DNA of 48,780 nucleotides from an uncultured Bacteroidota bacterium (lineage in GTDB: Bacteria; Bacteroidota; Bacteroidia; Chitinophagales; Chitinophagaceae). Position 1 is the stretch's first letter. Each line of letters starts with the position of its first letter. The translations under genes and the position numbers were made by a program. A model generated the notes under the pieces. That model was given only the letters and a program-made list of their open reading frames with translations, had not been told where the DNA came from and did not search any database. The stretch covers positions 1 through 48,780 of the forward strand of contig CAIYTT010000050.1 of assembly GCA_903929195.1 (NCBI GenBank). The letters run 5' to 3'. Below, piece by piece: positions 8,196 to 17,027 of this stretch.

Positions 8196-9470
8196 ATGAA
8201 AACGATAAAACAAAGAGACAGCGAAGTAATATGGCATCCTTATACACCAATGAAAATAATGCCGGAAGCAATAGCCATAATAAAAGGGGAAGGTGCTTAT
8301 TTATATGATGAAGCCGGGAATAAGTATATAGATGCTGTTGCATCTTGGTGGGTAAATCTGCACGGACATTCGCACCCTTATATAGCAAAAAAAGTTAGTG
8401 AACAGTTATTGAAATTAGAACACTGCATGTTTGCAGGTTTTACCCACGAACCGGCTGTATTATTAGCAGAGAGATTATTAGAAATACTGCCTTTGGGTAT
8501 GAAAAGGGTTTTTTATTCGGATAATGGTTCAACTGCTGTGGAAGTAGCACTTAAAATGGCTCTACAGTACTGGAGTAATAAGGGTATTGAAAAAAAGAAA
8601 ATAATAGCTTTAGAAAATGCCTATCACGGAGATACATTTGGTGCTATGGCAGTAAGTGGTAGAGGTGTTTTTACCGATGCTTTTAAAGATTTATTATTTG
8701 ATGTTGATTTTATTCCTTTTCCAAGCCAAAAGAATAAGGAAAAAAGTATTGCATGTTTAGAGGAACTTTTAAAAAAAGGGAAGAGTGCCTGTTTTATTGT
8801 TGAGCCTTTAGTACAAGGTTCGGCAGGTATGCAAATGTATGATGCTGATGTGCTTGATGCGTATTTTAAATTATGCAAAAAATACGATACCATTATTATT
8901 GCCGATGAAGTAATGACCGGTTTTGGAAGAACCGGAAAATTATTTGCTTGTAACTATATAGATACAGCACCGGACATTATTTGTCTTTCGAAAGGAATTA
9001 CAGGCGGGGCTTTGCCATTTGGTGTTACCGTAACAACCCAAGATATTTTTAATGCCTTTTACGATAATGACAGGACTAAAATGTTATATCATGGGCATTC
9101 TTATACGGCAAACCCAACCATTTGTGCTGCCGCTCTTGCAAGTTTAGATTTATTACTTACCGAAGAGTGTACAGATAACAGAATACGGATTACCAATGCA
9201 CATACAGGATTTAAACATGCGATATTAAACCATAAATCTGTAACAGAAGTAAGGCAAACAGGTACTATTTTAGCAATAGAATTAAAAACGGATACACCTG
9301 TTTACCATTCTAACTTAAGAGATGTTGCTTATAATTTTTTCTTGCAAAAACAGATAATACTACGTCCATTGGGTAATATTATATATGTATTGCCACCTTA
9401 TTGTATTAGCAATGAAGACTTAGCATATATATATTCCTGCATATTAGAGTTCCTAGATAATATGCCATAA
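8196..9470 (+). CDS. bioA: Adenosylmethionine-8-amino-7-oxononanoate aminotransferase
   Basis: PLP enzyme that converts 8-amino-7-oxononanoate to 7,8-diaminopelargonate using S-adenosylmethionine as amino donor, the step before BioD. 424 residues, the usual length. Visible features are WHPYTPM near the N-terminus, SWWVNLHGHSHP at 50-61, the phosphate-binding DNGSTAVEVALKM, ADEVMTGFGRTG with Asp237, and the Schiff-base lysine in SKGITGG (Lys266). ATG at 8196 is 11 nt after bioD. The bioD-bioA gene order is common in Bacteroidota. Confidence 0.95.
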   Translation: MKTIKQRDSEVIWHPYTPMKIMPEAIAIIKGEGAYLYDEAGNKYIDAVASWWVNLHGHSHPYIAKKVSEQLLKLEHCMFAGFTHEPAVLLAERLLEILPLGMKRVFYSDNGSTAVEVALKMALQYWSNKGIEKKKIIALENAYHGDTFGAMAVSGRGVFTDAFKDLLFDVDFIPFPSQKNKEKSIACLEELLKKGKSACFIVEPLVQGSAGMQMYDADVLDAYFKLCKKYDTIIIADEVMTGFGRTGKLFACNYIDTAPDIICLSKGITGGALPFGVTVTTQDIFNAFYDNDRTKMLYHGHSYTANPTICAAALASLDLLLTEECTDNRIRITNAHTGFKHAILNHKSVTEVRQTGTILAIELKTDTPVYHSNLRDVAYNFFLQKQIILRPLGNIIYVLPPYCISNEDLAYIYSCILEFLDNMP

Positions 9471-9478
9471 GGTTCTGT

Positions 9479-9523
9479 TTTTCAATGAACATTATTAGAA
9501 AAACTAATGATGTTCATTGAAAA
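9479..9523. terminator. Bidirectional terminator between convergent bioA and gmd
   Basis: A 20-nt left arm (9479-9498) pairs with a 20-nt right arm (9504-9523) with one G-T-type mismatch around an AAAAA loop. Each arm begins or ends with a T/A run, so it can act in both directions. The right arm is the last coding bases and TAG stop of gmd, so the gmd C-terminus (FNEHH) is part of the hairpin. Confidence 0.75.
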
Positions 9524-10616
9524 TAGTATAGCCCGATTTTTTTAGTAGTACTTCTTTTCGGAAATGTTCCATATCCGCATCTACCATTTCTTTTACTATT
9601 TCTTCAAGAGAATACTTGGGTACCCAGCCTAATTTGTTTTTTGCTTTTGTAGCATCTCCTAGTAATAAATCTACTTCCGTAGGTCTGTAATAGCGTGGGT
9701 CTATTTCCATTACTACATCGCCGATATTTACTTTACAATCAGGCATGTTTATTTTTGTTATTATAGCTTTTTCATTTTCATTTTCACCTAAAAAACTTAC
9801 CTCTACACCTGCAACATTAAAAGCCATCTTTACAAAATCTCTTACGGAAGTAGTAATACCTGTTGCAATAACAAAATCTTCCGGCTCATCTTGTTGTAAC
9901 ATTAGCCACATCGCTTCTACATAATCTTTGGCATGTCCCCAATCTCTTTTGGCATCAATGTTTCCCAACCAAAGTTTAGGCTTTAAACCTAAAACAATTT
10001 CTGCAACAGCACGGGTTATTTTTCGCGTTACGAAAGTTTCACCTCGTCTTGGGCTTTCATGATTAAAAAGGATGCCATTACAAGCAAACATATTATAGGC
10101 TTCCCTGTAGTTAACTGTTATCCAGTAGCCATAAAGTTTAGCAACCCCATAAGGCGAACGCGGGTAAAACGGTGTAGTTTCTGTTTGCGGTACTTCTTGT
10201 ACTTTACCATACAACTCTGACGTAGAGGCTTGATAAATTTTAGTTTTCTTTTGCAGACCTAAAATCCGAATGGCTTCTAAAATCCTAAGTGTTCCTATGC
10301 CATCAGTATTCGCAGCATATTCAGGCTCTTCAAAACTTACTTGCACATGGCTCATGGCACCTAAATTGTAAATTTCATCCGGTTGCACCTCTTGTATTAT
10401 CCTTATAATATTGGTAGAGTCTGTAAGGTCGCCATAGTAGAGTTTAAATTTTAAATTCTGTTCGTGTATGTCTTTATATAAATGGTCTATTCTTGCAGTA
10501 TTTATTAAAGATGTTCTTCGTTTTATACCATGAACCTCATATCCTTTTTGTAGTAATAATTCTGCAAGGTATGCACCGTCTTGTCCTGTTATTCCCGTAA
10601 TTAGGGCTACTTTCAT
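9504..10616 (-). CDS. gmd: GDP-mannose 4,6-dehydratase
   Basis: Converts GDP-D-mannose to GDP-4-keto-6-deoxymannose, the precursor of GDP-fucose and related deoxysugars for surface glycans. Short-chain dehydrogenase fold: NAD(P) motif GITGQDG right after the start, KRRTS, the STSELYG stretch with catalytic Ser/Thr, and [13 protein letters not shown] holding the YxxxK pair, then [17 protein letters not shown], typical of Gmd. 370 residues. The ATG at 10616 (MKVALITG) is preferred over an upstream in-frame start at 10637, which would lie inside the -7 box. No fcl (fucose synthase) gene is adjacent. Confidence 0.95.
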   Translation of the reverse strand: MKVALITGITGQDGAYLAELLLQKGYEVHGIKRRTSLINTARIDHLYKDIHEQNLKFKLYYGDLTDSTNIIRIIQEVQPDEIYNLGAMSHVQVSFEEPEYAANTDGIGTLRILEAIRILGLQKKTKIYQASTSELYGKVQEVPQTETTPFYPRSPYGVAKLYGYWITVNYREAYNMFACNGILFNHESPRRGETFVTRKITRAVAEIVLGLKPKLWLGNIDAKRDWGHAKDYVEAMWLMLQQDEPEDFVIATGITTSVRDFVKMAFNVAGVEVSFLGENENEKAIITKINMPDCKVNIGDVVMEIDPRYYRPTEVDLLLGDATKAKNKLGWVPKYSLEEIVKEMVDADMEHFRKEVLLKKSGYTIFNEHH

Positions 10617-10634
10617 TCCTTTTCTAATTTGTGG

Positions 10635-10642
10635 CAAATATA
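10635..10642 (-). promoter_or_regulatory. -7 promoter box of gmd
   Basis: On the minus strand the sequence is TATATTTG, matching TAnnTTTG. It puts the transcript start about 12 nt upstream of the chosen gmd ATG and rules out the longer start. Confidence 0.5.
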
Positions 10643-10808
10643 AACTTTAATAGTTTATGTTTTATGCATTATTACAAACAGCTACTAAATATAAAATAGA
10701 TATATGTAATTTTGTATTTCTCAATTCGATTTCAAAAAAAAATAGTACCGTTATTTCATTGTATAGAATGAAATTCTATTTGTTTTATTTTTACAAAACG
10801 GTATTTTT

Positions 10809-11834
10809 TTAATAATAACTAATTTCATATTCCGAAAAATCTTTTAAAAATTTCTTTCCGTCTTTGTTTATATATTTTTCTATTTTTATTGCATTTCCTT
10901 TTTTGTCATATTCGTATTCTAAATAAATTGTTCTCGTATTATCTATTGTACCATCAGGTTTGCAGGTGTTTGTTTCAATTCTATTATGGTGTTTGTCGTA
11001 TTTAAAAAAGTATTTTTGTTCTATACTACCATCGGCTTTGTAAGTAATAGACTCTATATTATTATTATTTAAATCAAACTTGTTTATGTATTTTCGTTCT
11101 ATGCTACCATTGGGGTTGTATGATATAAATTCAAGTCTGTTACCATTACTATCGTATAAAGAGGTGTTTTTAGAACTTACATTTCCTTCTATATCGTTAT
11201 ATATCTCTTCTTTCAAGTAACCATATTTATCATATTTGTATTCGTATTTAAGTAATAATTTACCTTTTATATTATATTGTAAGTATTCAATTAAGTTATC
11301 ATTACTGTCATAACGGAATTTTTGTAAAAGGGCATTTGTATCTAATAGATTAAAGTCTTTGTATTTTAAAATTTCTATTTCATTGCCTCTTTCGTCATAC
11401 TTGTTTATTAAAATACTACTAATTTCATTTCTGATATTATAGAAGTAGATAGCAGTATCATAGCCCTTAGCATCAAAAGCAATTATTTTTTTGCTTAAAA
11501 GTTTTTCGTCGGCATCATAGTTTTGTACTTCAACATTATTCCCTTGTAGGTCAAAAGTGTCTATTATTCTACTAAATAGTATAGCATGTTCGCTACCGCT
11601 AATGGTTGCAATATAGTATTGTCGTGTAGTTATTTTTTTTACTTTATTTAATAATTGTTTTGTATGCAAATTGAGGTGCTTTTCAATGATATTGTTTTTA
11701 TTTAACTTGTCTTGCCTAATATAAATATTATTTTTATTTGTGCTTATTTGACAGTATGTATTTTTTATATTAAAAATACTAAATAGAAGAATGCAAAACA
11801 AGTAAATAAAATATTTTCTAAAAATGATTCCCAT
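10809..11834 (-). CDS. Secreted YD-like repeat protein, paralogue of the next gene
   Basis: 341 residues. The N-terminus (FRKYFIYLFCILLFSIFNI, then NTYCQ) is a signal peptide. The body is about ten imperfect ~22-residue repeats of the type 'YDxxGNxxExxxYxxDGxI', for example KYDKYGYLKEEIYNDIEGNV and YEYDKKGNAIKIEKYINKDG, related to the YD/RHS-type and MORN-like hairpin repeats seen in Bacteroidota surface proteins. It probably forms a beta-repeat stack in the periplasm or on the surface. It lies 78 nt downstream of its paralogue at 11913-12938, with the same length and a shared N-terminal region (NNIIE[KR]H). Function unknown. Confidence 0.75.
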   Translation of the reverse strand: MGIIFRKYFIYLFCILLFSIFNIKNTYCQISTNKNNIYIRQDKLNKNNIIEKHLNLHTKQLLNKVKKITTRQYYIATISGSEHAILFSRIIDTFDLQGNNVEVQNYDADEKLLSKKIIAFDAKGYDTAIYFYNIRNEISSILINKYDERGNEIEILKYKDFNLLDTNALLQKFRYDSNDNLIEYLQYNIKGKLLLKYEYKYDKYGYLKEEIYNDIEGNVSSKNTSLYDSNGNRLEFISYNPNGSIERKYINKFDLNNNNIESITYKADGSIEQKYFFKYDKHHNRIETNTCKPDGTIDNTRTIYLEYEYDKKGNAIKIEKYINKDGKKFLKDFSEYEISYY

Positions 11835-11912
11835 GCTTAATATTATTTTAATTTAGAAATGATTCAACTAAAATTTTTAGTATATCAAAATTGTCAATTT
11901 TAGATAAATTCA

Positions 11913-12938
11913 TTAATAATAATAAACAATTTCCATTTCAGTAATTTCAAAGGGAGTGCGTATGCCATTAATCATACCCAATTTTGTCTTTTTTATAATA
12001 TTGCCTGTTTTGTCATATTCATAGTTGGTATATCTACTTTTTTCGTCATTTACGGTTCCGTCTTCATAATAAACAATTGCCTCTGTCCGGTTTCCTGTTT
12101 CATCATATTTAAACACAGTTTTAGACGTTATTATGCTATCCTGTTTTTTAATTATTTCCTCAATTTTGTGTCCTTTTTCATCATATTTACATATAATTTT
12201 ATCAATTTGACCATTTTGAAAATCAATAATTGATTCTAATTTATTACCATTTACATCATTTTTATGTGTACCGCTAATAAGTACCTTTCCACTGGAGTCA
12301 ACAGTTTTGCCTTCAATTACATAACCATTGGTATCATATTTAAATGTGGATTTTCTAATTAATTTTCCATCATCACTTGTGTGATTCATTTCTATTAAAT
12401 TATCTTTTTCATCGTATTTATTTACCATTAAGCTTGCGTTTGGTTCCGGCTTTCCATCAGGTAAGTACGAATTATATTGTATTTCATTGCCTTTGTTATC
12501 ATATTTGTATATAGACCTACTAATATATTTACCCTCGGCATTATAAAAATAATTAGCAGTATCATTACCATGTTCATCAAATTTCATAATGAATTTATTC
12601 TCTATGCTTTCTTTATCATTATAATTTATAGAAAGAATCTCATTGCCTTGTATATCAAAAGAATCTAAATTTTTGTAATTTAAAATTTTATTTTGTTTAT
12701 CATCAATCCCCGTAACTTTATAGTTTTTTGTAATTAAAACTTTTACTTTACCCTTTAAGTTTTTGCCTGCCCAACTTATGTGTCTTTCAATGATGTTGTT
12801 TTTTGCAAGTTTTTCTCTATTACCATAATTATTGGGTTGAATGTTTTCTTTTTTGTTGTTACTATTGCTATTACATGCTAATAAGCCAAAAAAGATGCTA
12901 ATAGTTAATAATATAGAATAATTAATATTGTTTTTCAT
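11913..12938 (-). CDS. YD-like repeat lipoprotein, paralogue of the preceding minus-strand gene
   Basis: 341 residues. The signal peptide ends in a lipobox, GLLAC at about residues 18-22, so this copy is lipid-anchored, unlike its neighbour. The repeats have the form KYDxxGNxIExxxYxxDGK (for example KYDNKGNEIQYNSYLPDGK, KYDETGNRTEAIVYYEDGT). The last repeat YTNYEYDKTGNIIKK closely parallels the neighbour's LEYEYDKKGNAIKI. The two genes probably arose by tandem duplication, after which one lost or gained the lipobox. Probably surface-exposed or periplasmic; function unknown. Confidence 0.75.
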   Translation of the reverse strand: MKNNINYSILLTISIFFGLLACNSNSNNKKENIQPNNYGNREKLAKNNIIERHISWAGKNLKGKVKVLITKNYKVTGIDDKQNKILNYKNLDSFDIQGNEILSINYNDKESIENKFIMKFDEHGNDTANYFYNAEGKYISRSIYKYDNKGNEIQYNSYLPDGKPEPNASLMVNKYDEKDNLIEMNHTSDDGKLIRKSTFKYDTNGYVIEGKTVDSSGKVLISGTHKNDVNGNKLESIIDFQNGQIDKIICKYDEKGHKIEEIIKKQDSIITSKTVFKYDETGNRTEAIVYYEDGTVNDEKSRYTNYEYDKTGNIIKKTKLGMINGIRTPFEITEMEIVYYY

Positions 12939-13129
12939 ACTTTAATTTGCTAAGTTGTTTATAACGTAAAATAACGCAATTTTAATTGAAGTATTCTATT
13001 TTCTTTGGTTTTATTTTATAAAAAATCTAAGTATAGTATTAGTGTATTTTTAATATAATAAAATGAAAATTCTATTTTATATAGGGTTTCAACATTTTGA
13101 AAATATTCCTTTTATCAACCTAATATACG

Positions 13130-13137
13130 TACTTTTG
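13130..13137 (+). promoter_or_regulatory. -7 promoter box of kdnA
   Basis: TACTTTTG matches TAnnTTTG, 20 nt before the kdnA ATG. No convincing -33 element at standard spacing. Confidence 0.45.
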
Positions 13138-13157
13138 CATCTTAAAATTTTATAAAA

Positions 13158-14366
13158 ATGCCGGGTACAGAATTATTTGGTAATGAAGAAAGAAAAGAAA
13201 TAAATGATGTAATGAATACGGGGATACTTTTTAGGTATAACCATGATTTTCAACGAAATCATTTTTGGAAAGCTAAAGATTTTGAAGAAGAAGTGAGAAA
13301 CCTTACCGGTGCAAATTATGCACATGCGGTTTCAAGCGGTAGTGCAGGCATTTTAATTGCTCTTGCAGCCGCAGGAATTGGTTTGGGTGATGAGGTAATT
13401 GTACCTCCTTTTACATATATTGCTACTATTGAAGCAGTTTTATTTTTAGGTGCTAAACCTGTATTTGCAGAAATAGATGAGACATTATGTTTAAGTGCCG
13501 AAGGAATTAAAGATGCAATTACACCGCAAACAAAAGCGGTTTGTTTAGTACACATGTGTGGTGCTATGGCAAATATGCATGCTATTATGCGTGTAATAAA
13601 TGAACATAATTTAATATTGGTTGAAGATGCCGGACAGGCATTTGGTGCATCATTTAAAGGAATAAGTACCGGTTTGTTTGGTAAAGCAGGCAGCTATTCG
13701 TTCGATTTCTTTAAGATTGCAACGGCAGGCGAAGGGGGGGTAATTGTTACGAACGATGAACAGATTTATAAATTAGCCGACTCATATTCAGACCATGGAC
13801 ATGACCATATAGGAAGTAATAGAGGTATGGAGCAACATCCTGTTTTAGGTTTCAATTATCGTATTAGTGAATTACACGCAGCTATTGGTGTAGCGCAAAC
13901 ACGTAAAGTGCCACACATAAGACAAATAAATAATAAGTATAAGAGAATAATGATTGAAATACTTTCTCAAACAGATGGTATTTCTTTTGCTAAAGTTGCT
14001 GACCCCGCTGGTGATTCAGGCACGTTTTTAAATATTTTATTACCTAATGAAGATATTGCGAGACGTACAATTGCCGATTTAAGTACTGTAGGTATTACGG
14101 GTTATAATTATTGGTACACAAATATGTATCATTTTATTAATCAATGGGATCACATAAAAGAATTACGGACAGTTTCCAAAATTGGTATTCAAGCAGACGG
14201 AAATCATCAAGATTATCAAAATTTACACTTGCCCAAATCGCAGGATGTAATTAGCCGATTGCTTTCTTTTAGTATAAAATGTATGTGGCAGGAAATTGAA
14301 GTGAGAACATTAGCCCAATTTATTGCTAAAAGTGTACAAATGGCAATGTTAGAAGTTGAGGCATAA
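13158..14366 (+). CDS. kdnA: 8-amino-3,8-dideoxy-manno-octulosonate (Kdo8N) aminotransferase, DegT/DnrJ/EryC1/StrS family
   Basis: PLP sugar aminotransferase, 402 residues. Family marks: SSGSAGILIAL at 59-69 (phosphate binding), VEDAGQAFGA with Asp157, and YSFDFFKIATAGEGG with the PLP lysine at 186. On its own this would be a generic StrS-family transaminase. The specific call rests on the MPGTELFGNEE start, which I associate with KdnA, and on its neighbours: a KdnB-like iron-containing dehydrogenase 56 nt downstream, and kdsA after that. In Shewanella, KdnB oxidises C8 of Kdo and KdnA aminates it to give 8-amino-Kdo for the lipid A inner core. By inference this gene does the second step. Confidence 0.8.
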   Translation: MPGTELFGNEERKEINDVMNTGILFRYNHDFQRNHFWKAKDFEEEVRNLTGANYAHAVSSGSAGILIALAAAGIGLGDEVIVPPFTYIATIEAVLFLGAKPVFAEIDETLCLSAEGIKDAITPQTKAVCLVHMCGAMANMHAIMRVINEHNLILVEDAGQAFGASFKGISTGLFGKAGSYSFDFFKIATAGEGGVIVTNDEQIYKLADSYSDHGHDHIGSNRGMEQHPVLGFNYRISELHAAIGVAQTRKVPHIRQINNKYKRIMIEILSQTDGISFAKVADPAGDSGTFLNILLPNEDIARRTIADLSTVGITGYNYWYTNMYHFINQWDHIKELRTVSKIGIQADGNHQDYQNLHLPKSQDVISRLLSFSIKCMWQEIEVRTLAQFIAKSVQMAMLEVEA

Positions 14367-14422
14367 TTAGTAGTATAATTAGGAAATAAACAATTGTATA
14401 AATAATCTATACAATAGAAAAA

Positions 14423-15502
14423 ATGTATAAAAATTTTAAGAATATAGAGAAGGTAGTTTTCGGTCGTGGCAGTTTTTCTGCTATGGCAGAAATAATAGCA
14501 GAAAAAAGAAACGAAAATGATGGTTTCTTTTTGTTTGTAGTAGATAATTATTTTTTTGGCAAGGAATTGGCAGACCGATTACCTGCATTGCCAATAGATG
14601 TAGTTAGGTTTATTGACCCCGACCCCCATGAACCTACAACCGAACAAATAGATAAATTAAGAGATGAAATAGTAGCAACAAAAGGATTACCTGCCGGTGT
14701 AATAGGTATTGGTGGTGGTACGATTATGGATATTGCCAAAGCAATTTCTTTAATGTTTACAAACGAGGGGTCTTCCACTTTATATCAAGGTTTAAACTTA
14801 ATAAAAAAGCCTGGAATCTACCATTTAGGAGTGCCTACAATTTCGGGTACAGGAGCAGAAGTTTCTATGACCGCAGTATTAACAGGTCCGGAAAAAAAAT
14901 TAGGTTTAAAATGCGAATGGACAGTTTTTAATCAGGTAATTTTAGACTCAGAGCTTATTGCAACAGTACCGGTTGATAAATGGTTTTATACCGGTATGGA
15001 TACTTACATACATTGTATTGAGTCTCAATTGGGAATATTAAATAATGCATATAGTTTAGCTTATGCCCAACAGGCTCTTAGCTTATGTCGCGAAGTATAT
15101 CTAGGCGAAAAAGCAGGTAGAAATGCAGAAAATGATGACAAATTAATGGTAGCCTCAATGATGGGTGGTTTGAGCCTTACATATTCTGAAGTAGGCATTT
15201 GTCATGCGTTGTCTTATGGTCTTTCAAAAATTTTAGGCGAAAAACATTGCTATGCCAATTGTCTTGCTTTTCAGCATTTGGAAGATTTTTATGGAGTAGG
15301 AGTTGTTGAATTTAAAGAAATGCTTAAAAAACATAATGTTCAATTACCACAAAATTTAAGTGCCTCCTGGACAGATGAGCAGATTACAGCAATGGCACAT
15401 GTAGCCTATAATTTAACACACATGTGGTATCATGCAATTGGAACAAACTGGAAAGAAAAAGTTACAATAGTTAGTATAAAGGAGCTTTATAAGAGATTGT
15501 AG
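14423..15502 (+). CDS. kdnB: Kdo 8-oxidase / iron-containing alcohol dehydrogenase-like (KdnB)
   Basis: 359 residues of the type III (iron-containing) alcohol dehydrogenase/dehydroquinate synthase-like fold. Nucleotide site GIGGGTIMDIAK at about 95-106. Metal ligands are visible as Asp193 and His197 (GMDTYIHCIES), His261 (GICHALSYG) and His275 (GEKHCYA). It lies between a KdnA-like aminotransferase and kdsA, so the predicted role is oxidation of the C8 hydroxyl of Kdo to the aldehyde that KdnA aminates. The alternative is a generic alcohol dehydrogenase; the neighbours argue against it. Cytosolic, no signal peptide. Confidence 0.8.
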   Translation: MYKNFKNIEKVVFGRGSFSAMAEIIAEKRNENDGFFLFVVDNYFFGKELADRLPALPIDVVRFIDPDPHEPTTEQIDKLRDEIVATKGLPAGVIGIGGGTIMDIAKAISLMFTNEGSSTLYQGLNLIKKPGIYHLGVPTISGTGAEVSMTAVLTGPEKKLGLKCEWTVFNQVILDSELIATVPVDKWFYTGMDTYIHCIESQLGILNNAYSLAYAQQALSLCREVYLGEKAGRNAENDDKLMVASMMGGLSLTYSEVGICHALSYGLSKILGEKHCYANCLAFQHLEDFYGVGVVEFKEMLKKHNVQLPQNLSASWTDEQITAMAHVAYNLTHMWYHAIGTNWKEKVTIVSIKELYKRL

Positions 15503-15550
15503 ATAAATATTCGTTGCAAATACTTATCAATTATTCTGTTGAATAATTGC

Positions 15551-15558
15551 TAACTTTG
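15551..15558 (+). promoter_or_regulatory. -7 promoter box of the YoeB-type toxin-antitoxin pair
   Basis: TAACTTTG, exact TAnnTTTG match, about 40 nt before the antitoxin ATG. It gives the pair its own promoter within the kdn-kds locus and could also supply kdsA downstream. Confidence 0.5.
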
Positions 15559-15597
15559 TATTATAAATTGTAGTTATTGCGATTAAACAAATTGAAT

Positions 15598-15822
15598 ATG
15601 GATGCTACTATTAGAATAAATACAGATTTGCTATCAATTGATATACTAGATGGTATTAAAAAAATGTTTCCGCATAAGGTTGTTGAAATATCTATACAGC
15701 CTGCTGATGCTACAGATTATATTTTGAGCAATCCAGCATTCATGCAGGAATTAGAGGAAAGAATAGGTGAATACAATATTAAAAAAGAGGTAATATCTTT
15801 AAAGCCTAATGAATTATTGTGA
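15598..15822 (+). CDS. Antitoxin of a YoeB-type toxin-antitoxin module
   Basis: 74 residues from ATG 15598. An in-frame TTG at 15577 would add 7 residues; the ATG is preferred. The N-terminal half (MDATIRINTDLLSIDILDGI, then FPHKVVEISIQ) looks like a beta/alpha DNA-binding region and the C-terminal acidic part (YILSNPAFMQELEERIGEYN) like the toxin-binding tail seen in Phd/YefM-partnered systems of Bacteroidota. Its stop overlaps the toxin start by 4 nt (GTGA), the usual coupling of antitoxin and toxin. Identity rests mainly on the neighbour. It should neutralise the toxin and repress the shared promoter. Confidence 0.75.
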   Translation: MDATIRINTDLLSIDILDGIKKMFPHKVVEISIQPADATDYILSNPAFMQELEERIGEYNIKKEVISLKPNELL

Positions 15823-16079
15823 AAAGTATCAATTTTTTACCTAAAGCTTTTAAAGAATATCAAGAATGGATTGCAAAAGATAGAAAAACTGCTTTACGTA
15901 TTGGTGATTTAATAAACGATATATTGCGTAACCCCTTTGTTGGTTTAGGAAAACCTGAACCCTTGAAATATCAATTTAAAGGGTTTTGGAGTCGCCGAAT
16001 TGACGATGAAAATCGTTTAATTTATTCGGTTACAGATAATGCAATCCTTATCATTTCTTGTTATTCGCATTATACATAA
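15819..16079 (+). CDS. yoeB: YoeB-family ribosome-dependent mRNA endonuclease toxin
   Basis: 86 residues with a GTG start overlapping the antitoxin stop. Strong family signature: PFVGLGKPEPLKYQFKGFWS at about 39-58, then RRIDDENRLIYSV and the ending ISCYSHYT. The residues equivalent to the catalytic set of E. coli YoeB are present: Glu47 (KPEPL), Arg66 (NRLIY), His84 and Tyr85. The toxin therefore looks intact. YoeB cuts mRNA in the ribosomal A site when freed from antitoxin. It sits between kdnB (95 nt upstream of the antitoxin ATG) and kdsA (43 nt downstream), on the same strand. Confidence 0.9.
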   Translation: MKSINFLPKAFKEYQEWIAKDRKTALRIGDLINDILRNPFVGLGKPEPLKYQFKGFWSRRIDDENRLIYSVTDNAILIISCYSHYT

Positions 16080-16122
16080 AATTAACATAATTATATAATT
16101 AATAATAAAAATAGTAGTCAAT

Positions 16123-16956
16123 ATGAGCGTAAAAAAAATTAAAGTAGGGAATATAAATTGTGGTGGAGATGAATTGTTTTTAATTTCCGGACCTTGTGTT
16201 ATTGAGGAAGAAAGTATTATGATGCGGACAGCCGAAAAACTGAAAGAGGTAAGCCAAAAATTGAATATACCTATTATCTATAAATCATCTTTTTTAAAAG
16301 ATAATCGTAGCAGTCTAAAATATTATGACGGTCCGGGATTAGAAGAAGGGATGAAGATATTAGCAAAAATAAAAGAACAATTTGGTTTTACTTTACTTAC
16401 GGATATTCATTATCCCGAACATGCAGCACCTGTTGCAGAGGTTTGTGATGTATTGCAAATACCGGCTTATTTATGTATGCAAAGCGGTTTAATGGTTGCT
16501 GCTGCAAAAACGGGTAAAGTAATTAATATAAAACATGGTCAGTTTCTTGCTCCCGATAATATGAAGCATCCGGTTTCTAAATGCATTGATGCCGGTAATG
16601 ACCAAATAATTCTTACAGAGCGTGGTTATACTATGGGTTATAACGACTTAGTGGTTGACCCTCGTAGCTTTTATCATTTAGCAGCTATTGGCTATCCGGT
16701 AGTATTTGATATTACACATTGTATTAGAAAATATGGCATACCCAGTGCCGATGCAAAAGGTGGTGCAAGAGAATTTTTGCCTGTATTAAGCCGTGCAGGT
16801 GTAGCAGCAGGCGTTGATGGTATTTTTATAGAAACACACCCTGAACCGGCAAAAGCATTGTGCGATGCAGCAAGCCAGTTAAGCGTTTATGCTCTTGAAG
16901 AATTCTTAAAACCATTAATAGAACTACATTCTTTAGAAGTGAAATATAGAGGATAA
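16123..16956 (+). CDS. kdsA: 3-deoxy-8-phosphooctulonate (Kdo-8-phosphate) synthase
   Basis: Condenses arabinose-5-phosphate with phosphoenolpyruvate to Kdo-8-phosphate, the first committed step to the Kdo of lipopolysaccharide; cytosolic. 277 residues, the family's length. Motifs include ISGPCVIE at 21-28, YKSSFLKDNRSS with the substrate-binding lysine, the HGQFLAPDNMKHP loop, LTERGYTMGYNDLVVDPRS, FDITHCIRKYG, and GIFIETHPEP. The local GYNDLVVDPRS sequence has Asn where some metal-dependent forms have other residues; I cannot assign metal dependence safely. kdsB, kdsC and kdsD are not nearby. Confidence 0.95.
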   Translation: MSVKKIKVGNINCGGDELFLISGPCVIEEESIMMRTAEKLKEVSQKLNIPIIYKSSFLKDNRSSLKYYDGPGLEEGMKILAKIKEQFGFTLLTDIHYPEHAAPVAEVCDVLQIPAYLCMQSGLMVAAAKTGKVINIKHGQFLAPDNMKHPVSKCIDAGNDQIILTERGYTMGYNDLVVDPRSFYHLAAIGYPVVFDITHCIRKYGIPSADAKGGAREFLPVLSRAGVAAGVDGIFIETHPEPAKALCDAASQLSVYALEEFLKPLIELHSLEVKYRG

Positions 16957-17027
16957 TATTTTTATTTTTATTTCAATGGTTTTATGTGTAAAATAACTTG
17001 TCTTGTGTTGTTACTAAAAGTATTTTC

